From Bidens hawaiensis (taxonomy: Eukaryota; Streptophyta; Magnoliopsida; Asterales; Asteraceae): 64,000 nt of DNA. The translations under genes were made by a program, and so were the position numbers. Shown here one piece after another: positions 57,598-64,000 of this stretch (position 1 is its first letter; every line of letters begins with the position of its first letter). The stretch covers positions 62,001-126,000 of the forward strand of contig JAIQDT010001094.1 of NCBI GenBank assembly GCA_021521415.1, read 5' to 3'. A model generated the notes under the pieces. That model saw only the letters and a program-made list of their open reading frames with translations, did not search any database and was not told the origin of the DNA.

Positions 57598-59857
57598 CTT
57601 GGGCTCCGATTGTGAGGTAGATCTTGAGGAGGTCTCGGACTTCGAAAGCATACCCACTGTCCCAATCCAACCGAACCCGATCTTTTATTAAGAAACTAAT
57701 TTCTTTCTCTTCCACTTACACAACCCAATCAAATTTAATATTTCACTCATTATCACAACCCAATATAAACCAACAATTTATTAAATATAAATATGATTTA
57801 TTTTATTATATACAAAACTCACTAAATAAAATAACAATAATACTTTAAATAATGTAAAAGAATAATATACAAAAGTACCAAAGTTGTATAATAAAATATA
57901 TATCAATTGATTGTAAACATGAATTGGTGGAGCAAATGGATTGGTGGCCACAAACAAATTTGAAGTTTTTTTAATGGAAAAAGTGTTTTACTAACTATTA
58001 TTATATATATTAAAAACCATTTTTTCATCATCTCACATTCTTTGCTATTCATCAGATGTGTGGTGCATAAGACTTACACGTCATAGCCTTTCGATCAACT
58101 TGGTTATGATGTGTTGTGTTGTATTTGTTTTCAACCGATGGTTTTCACTTTCACAATTCATCTGTCTGCTCTACCAAACCCTAACTCGGAATCACCAACG
58201 ATGTTGTTGTCGGGGCGCTGGACGGCGATGCTGCTGTTGTGGTTCCGTATTTAGTCGGCCGGTGAAGGTAGTGGTTACTTCAATGGTAGTTTTGTGCGTT
58301 TCTGTTGTCCGATTATACCACTGAACGAATTGTTTATAAGTGGATTGCCCTTTCTCTTTTGCAGGTGAATCGTTCGTATAAGTTAACTTAAATCGTTCGT
58401 CCCTTTCTCTTTTGGTAGTTAATCTGTTTATGTATGCTACAGTTGCGTGAAGTCTGTTTTTGAATAGGGTATGATTCAAAATTTCTTAATTTACTTTCTG
58501 ATCTTATCGAATTAGCTTGCTTTAGTGTTTGATTTTTTTACTTTTACTTGGTTTGATAAGCTATAAGATTTGATTGTCGACGCGAAATTTATTATTTCTG
58601 TTTTTAACTGAATCTAAAGATGGTGGCTTTCTTTTATAGGGTTTGACTGAAATTGGGGGTTGTAGGTTATTGTGATATGCAACATTTGGGCGTTTTCTTA
58701 CAAGTGAGTATGAAATTGCAAACATAATTTAATGTTGATTTGCTATTGCTCCAGGTTGGTAACTTTTTTTTATTCTTTATTAGCATAATGAAACTGTAAC
58801 TTAGTTTGTAGGGTTTGTGATAGGAATTTGGATACTTAGCTAAAATTGTGAATTTTTGTCTGATGTTGCATTTGAACATAATTTCATTAGTAAGATCACT
58901 GTAAGTTCGACACACTGTGACTGTGTATCAGGTACCATTACTTCTATACGTACTTGCGTATGTTATGATGAGATTATATTCATCTACATTATAATTTATA
59001 TACTTCATATGTTTGTCTCCAGTAGCGAGGTATCAAGCATGGGTGAAAATCAAGAGAAAAACATGTTTTTAATAGAACAAGGTAAATAGGTAACAAGGTA
59101 AAACTAATTTTGGTGTTGTATGGGTTTTATGTTATAGAGTTAAATTAAAGATGCCCATTATGAATATAGAATCTAATGGGTTAGAATTATTCAATATGAT
59201 GATTAAACCCATTGAAACAATGCATTTGATCATGTATATATCAATTCAATGATTTTGATTGTTTAAAATTAACATGATGTGTTTATAAATAAAAATGCAG
59301 GTGTTATTTATAAAGTCTGAGCATCTGCAGCTACAAGAACAGATGGTAAGACATATTACTGATTTTATAAAAGGAAAACAAGTATGTTCATAATGTCTAC
59401 TTGCAATAGTCTCTATTTTAATAATTTGTCTGTAAGTTCAATTTTAGTTTTAATAACAACTTTTCTTGCATATCTAAGGAACTGGACATTAGCTTTTAAT
59501 TGTACAAGGATGATTTCAACGAATTTGAAAGCAATGATGTGAAACACAGATGGTTTAAACATGAGAATGCCACATTTCTCCAGGTAAAAACCAAACGCCT
59601 ATTATATTATCAACGTAAGTTTGAACCTCATATCTAATGTCCAATAGATGTGGACAGCTTCGCAAGAAGGCAAAACAATAGGTAAAGTCACCATGGTATA
59701 GCTAGACAAGATTTTCAAGACTAGATATTCAAGGGAAGTGGAAACACTAGGCAACGACAAGAGCCAACTATTTTGTATATAACTAGCACTGACTAACCAA
59801 CGATAAGCACCAAATGTATCATTAGTAAGAAGCAGCATGTGTAAATGGCATGGTATA
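57598..59857. other. intergenic, no gene recognised
   Basis: Long AT-rich stretch. 58140-58330 has higher GC and frames on both strands (58058-58324 plus, 58192-58479 minus) without motifs I know. 59300-59590 has short exon-like pieces ending in CAG/GTAAAA-type junctions but no consistent protein. Confidence 0.45.
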
Positions 59858-62223
59858 TCTATACTATATAATAAATAAAGGTTTTTTCTTGACACGTGTC
59901 ATTCTCTGGTTCCTTCGTACTCTTTTTTCCCGCTCCTCTCTCCTATTAATTATACATTAAACATACATGTTTTTTAATTCATTTTGATTTTTATAATTGC
60001 TTTTACAAAACATATTTTATTTAAAAAAAGTTAGGTTTGTTTATTAAACATTTTTATAATTGAACATTTTTCATCATTTAACTTCTCTAATGTCAATTAT
60101 ATCGTTTTTTATATATAAAAAAACATTTACGAATATATGAATTATTTTAGCCCTTTGTAACGCCCGTTAATTCCGGTTTCAAGAATTAAAGCTTGTAGAG
60201 TATGTATAATTCTCGGGATTTCTCTGACGTTTTTCGGAAGCCTTTGCGTCATCTCGGTACGTTAAACCATTTAACTTTCCTTCCATTTTGCCTTACACTT
60301 CAATTTGGAGGGACTTGGATGTAACTTTTGTTTTTATATCATAAAACAAAACAAACCCTAACCCTAACTCCTACCAGCAACCGATTGCAGCAGCTACAGC
60401 CCTCCCACCTCGTTTTCTGTGCAGCTCCAGCCGAGTTCCAGCCCTCCCGAGTCTAATTCAAGGTCGGTATTAAGTGTCTAAAAATCTTTTACACCTTAAT
60501 TGATCATATTAACGCGTTTATTGGTCGTTAAGATTGAGCTTTGATGATAACAGCTTGCTGACAAATTCGTATACTTTTATTGTAGGGTCTGTAACACGAT
60601 GTTAATCCACTATTTTTGATCTATTCTTGATTCCATGATGTTCTACTTTGAGTCTAGTTTCCAGAAAGGTATAATACGTAATTTTTGGACGAGATTTGAA
60701 TGGTTTTTATGATTTTATAGAATCGAGTGTCAAAGCTGATGCTGGATGACGGATTCTGGTCTGTCTTCCTGACGTCATAACCTTTTTTCGACAGGTCCAA
60801 ATTGGTTGGTTCCACTTTTGGAAGTTATTATTTTGAGTTAGGAACCAAACCCAATTGGAATCGTTTAATTTGGTTCGGTAATGAATTTTATAAAAATAAA
60901 ACCATTTTGTTGCGCACTGAAATAGCTGCACGTACCTTGTTGTGTTGGAGGAATTTTTATAATTTTTGTGTCCAATAGAAAAATATAATAAAAATATTTT
61001 TATAAACCTAAGACATTTATTAAAGTCTGGTAAAAATTTAATAATTTATTTCAAAGGTTATCCTATATAATTAAATGCATCTTCGCATGCAAAAATCTTC
61101 ACGTTTTACTCGTTATTGATCGATAAGTTCGTTTTAGGCTTAACCGGTGGATGTTCAATTGTGTTCTTGTCGGGGCTGTTTGAAGTGAGTTTTTGCACCA
61201 CAATCTTCCTAGGTATGTCCCGTATATCATACTCAAAGATCATGTTCTTAGGTGTTCGTTAAGTTGATCAACTAGTTGTAGTTTGATTGTTATGTTCGGT
61301 TGTCTAGAATTGTTGAGTTTGATACGTTAATCGGTTGGATGACCAACCGAATCAGTTTGCATGGCCCTAGGGGAGTCTAAGGGCTGTGGGAAAATTATTG
61401 TTTTGATGCTCGGGGCTGTTGTGGTTAGTGCTTCGTCAATCGAGTCGGCGGTGCGCGAATTTTCGTTTAAACGGTAAAGTAAGAGTTGTAAAAAGTAACC
61501 GTCAACCCTATCAACTCGGGTGCCATAATCTTGACGAATGAAAAGATTTAAAATGGAATTTGGTCCATTCGGGGCTGATTCGTTTAACAAATGGTTTTAA
61601 GGTTTATTGCACGCGCATTCGACCCGAATTGATTTTCCTTGAGCCTTGGGCCAAGTCGTTGGGCCTTGGGCCAAAGTGTTGGGCTTGAACGGCCCATTAG
61701 TCAAGAATGTTTTTACGGTCTAGTTTTGTAATGTGTTGTGTATAATTTACAGGCCCTTGCTTGTGATTGTGCACTTAGGGATTTTCCTAGCTCGTTGCAA
61801 GTCTTCGATTGATTTCAGGTGAGTTCTCGATGCCCCATTTAACTTTTTTTAAGTTTTGGGCTAGCATGCACAACTAAGTGTTTTTCTTACTTGATGAAAT
61901 GTTTTGAATGGTTTTACATAGGCTTGCTAGTATCGGTAGGCCTTGGAATGTTATGGAATGTGTATGTATATATATATTTATATATATTTAGAATGACCAT
62001 TATTTGGCGAATGTTGTAGTCGTCTCGACTACTGAATGTTACGTATGCCTACCTTGTGTTTGCATGCGCCGAATGTTACGCGTTTGGGTTGTACGTTTGC
62101 TCGACCCTGAATGTTTGTAGTCGTCTTGACTACTGAATGTTGCGTATGCCTACTTCGTGTTTGCATGCGTTGAATGTTACATGTTTGGGTTGTACGTTTT
62201 CTCGGCCCTGAATGTTATTATTG

Positions 62224-62260
<37 letters not shown>

Positions 62261-63164
62261 TATATAGGAATGCACGTATAGAGATGCTCATACGTAAGGA
62301 TGATTATTTATTTGAATGTGGTGACCTAATCGATGTACTTCCGTTTACCGTTTTAAAACCGTTGGAATGATTATTAAAAATGTTGCTACTTATTTAAAAC
62401 TTGAACTTACTCAGCTTAAGCTGACTTTGTGTGCATGTTAGTGTGAGTTTCAGGTTAGGAAGAGGATGCCTTATCGCTTGGACGTGCATGGAGCTACTTG
62501 GACGGTGAAGGGCATACTGAAATGAAGAATTACTTACAAACCTTTTATTTCAAAAGACTTTTAAAAGTTATAATTAATTTTGATTTTGAGAACTTATTCA
62601 TCTATTTACGTTTTTCGCCAAATTATACTCTGTAATGTTATTTTAATGCAAAGAATTGTTTTTAAGTTTATTTAATTTCTCAAGTGTTTTGTATGATTAC
62701 CAACTGTGGGGTTTCCCGGGGTTCGGGGCCTTACACCCTTAAAACTTACTCAGGTTCATTATTAAAAACACGTGGATCTTTAACTGAACAAGACCCGTCT
62801 TTTTTTTTCTCTGTAGCCGTAATCTTTTTCTTTCTATCCATATATTGCTGATTAAAACCATATTGATTCTCTTTTACTGCACATTTTTCGACTAATCAAA
62901 AGCTTTCTTCCACCTATGACAGGTTCGTTTTGTTATGATTGTACCAGTTGTGTTCTAAAATACCATCCTACTTTAGTTACCATATATTTAGCGGATCATC
63001 TAATGTATCGAAATAAATATTTAGAGATTTATGATTTATTTTTAAGTTTGTGACTTATAGTTGCAATTTAATTTTGTACTTATTTAATATAATACTTAAC
63101 TTTATTTATACTTCTTTTAAATTGTTAAATTGTTCAACCCGTGCAGACACGGGTACCTAACCTA

Positions 63165-63165
<1 letters not shown>
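59858..63165 (+). mobile_element. Helitron interrupted by a solo LTR
   Basis: Starts TCTATACTATATAATAAA after A and ends with the perfect hairpin ACCCGTG-CAGA-CACGGGT, then ACCTAACCTAG and T, all Helitron hallmarks. Without the LTR and one CCCTT it is ~720 bp, so it was a small non-autonomous copy. CACGTG near the start and the AT-rich body are common in such elements. Confidence 0.85.
60156..62735 (+). repeat. solo LTR, 2,580 bp, Ty3/gypsy-like
   Basis: Starts TGTAACGCCCGTTAATTCC and ends GGGTTCGGGGCCTTACA, flanked by CCCTT on both sides (60151-60155 and 62736-62740), a perfect 5-bp duplication. There is no internal retroelement region, so it is the product of LTR-LTR recombination. It contains a 100-bp tandem duplication (62009-62108 and 62109-62209; GTAGTCGTC-TGACTACTGAATG), an AT tract (about 62225-62254), and TTACTCAGCTTAAGCTGAC near the 3' end, a motif style of large gypsy LTRs. 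Short frames inside have no known domain. Confidence 0.9.

Positions 63166-63222
<57 letters not shown>
63166..63222. repeat. AT dinucleotide microsatellite
   Basis: About 28 uninterrupted AT units starting at the T after the Helitron CTAG. Confidence 0.9.
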
Positions 63223-63224
<2 letters not shown>

Positions 63225-64000
63225 GATGGATCATTAGAGAAGTTAAGTTACAGCGAGAAGTGCGAGAAGTCAATCTGGGCCACACATTTAATTTTCAATC
63301 TTACATGATTAAAAATATATGAAAAGAATATTAAAGTAATATAAATTTATTCTTTCTCCAATTAATATATATTATTAAACCATATGAGTTACATTTCGAA
63401 CTAATATAATTAATATAATCAAAATAACTAAAATAATTAAAAAAATCAATAAATTCATAAAACAATAAATTTATCTTTATAATTTTCTACCCTATATCTT
63501 AAGTTCATCTTACACAACTATAATTTTTTCTTACACCCCTTCAAATGTTTCCTACATATCTTTAATATTTTTCACACACGTCTTAATTTTTTTCATACTC
63601 ATTTTCAATTATCTTCATACGTATGTTTTTCGTCCTACACATCTTCTTATGTTTCCTACGCATATTTAATTTATTCATACACATCTTTAATTTCTTCCTA
63701 CACATCTTTAATTTTCTCATACACATATTAATTTTTTTTCCCTACACATCTTTAATTTTCTCATGCACAACATATTTTTTTTCCTACACATCTACATTCG
63801 TCATACACTTTTTTTTTCTTCCTACACATCTTCAATTTTTTCCTACGCATATTTAATTTCTTCCTACACAGCTTCAAATATTTCCTACACATCTTTAATT
63901 TCTCATACACATTTTAATTTTTTTCCCTAGACATCTTTAATCTTCCTACACATCTTCAATTTTTTCCTACGCATATTTAATTTCTTTCTACACAGCTTCA
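63223..64000. repeat. AGAAGT-headed repeat with CTACACATCTT minisatellite
   Basis: Head: GATGGATCATTAGAGAAG and GCGAGAAGTGCGAGAAGTC, a widespread plant repeat beginning, followed by AT-rich sequence. From ~63480 to the window end, >15 degenerate units of TTTCCTACACATCTTTAATT and CTCATACACAT. It continues past the window. The 63623-63856 frame is a by-product. Confidence 0.65.

Noticed and set aside
63480..64000. Protein-coding frame 63623-63856
   Set aside because: Built entirely from CTACACATCTT-type minisatellite units.

Overview
This is plant nuclear DNA: spliced genes with GT-AG introns, chloroplast-type proteins, and an intergenic space packed with LTR retrotransposons, Helitrons, CACTA, hAT, MULE and MITE elements. 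The repeat style and an ARID-bearing LTR element, a type I recall from Tanacetum/Artemisia annotations, suggest Asteraceae; that placement is inference.

Layout. 1-2188: 3' part of a gag-protease-only Ty1/copia element with its 3' LTR. 2685-5001: 3' exons of a SirB1/transglutaminase-like plus TPR gene, with a SINE in one intron. 6522-10082: complete RUS1 (DUF647) gene. 11074-12270: intronless PPR gene. 12271-18026: a repeat field with a gypsy-type LTR fragment, a Helitron holding a mitochondrial DNA insertion with trnE, and hAT-type elements.

18027-47117: an array of UGT85-type UDP-glycosyltransferases, all with one intron at the same place. Only the copy at 18876-22205 is open throughout. 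The others are a fragment (18027), a multiply broken copy (29887), a copy with a single-base frameshift (33628), and a fourth copy taken apart by two LTR elements (36240-47117). A 6.1-kb CACTA element with nested elements separates the first two main copies. One LTR element inside the fourth copy carries an ARID-domain reading frame.

47931-52353: a complete 12-exon BTB/POZ gene of the plant germ-cell-less-like type. 53001-56130 (minus strand): a ZMYM1-like, hAT-derived gene with one frameshift and one stop. 56282-57588: a MULE-like element with ~290-bp inverted repeats flanked by nine T on each side. 59858-63165: a Helitron split by a 2,580-bp solo LTR with a perfect CCCTT target duplication. 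The window ends in a degenerate minisatellite.

The genes do not form one pathway. The main themes are birth and decay of a UGT tandem array and dense nesting of mobile elements whose ends can often be placed to the base.
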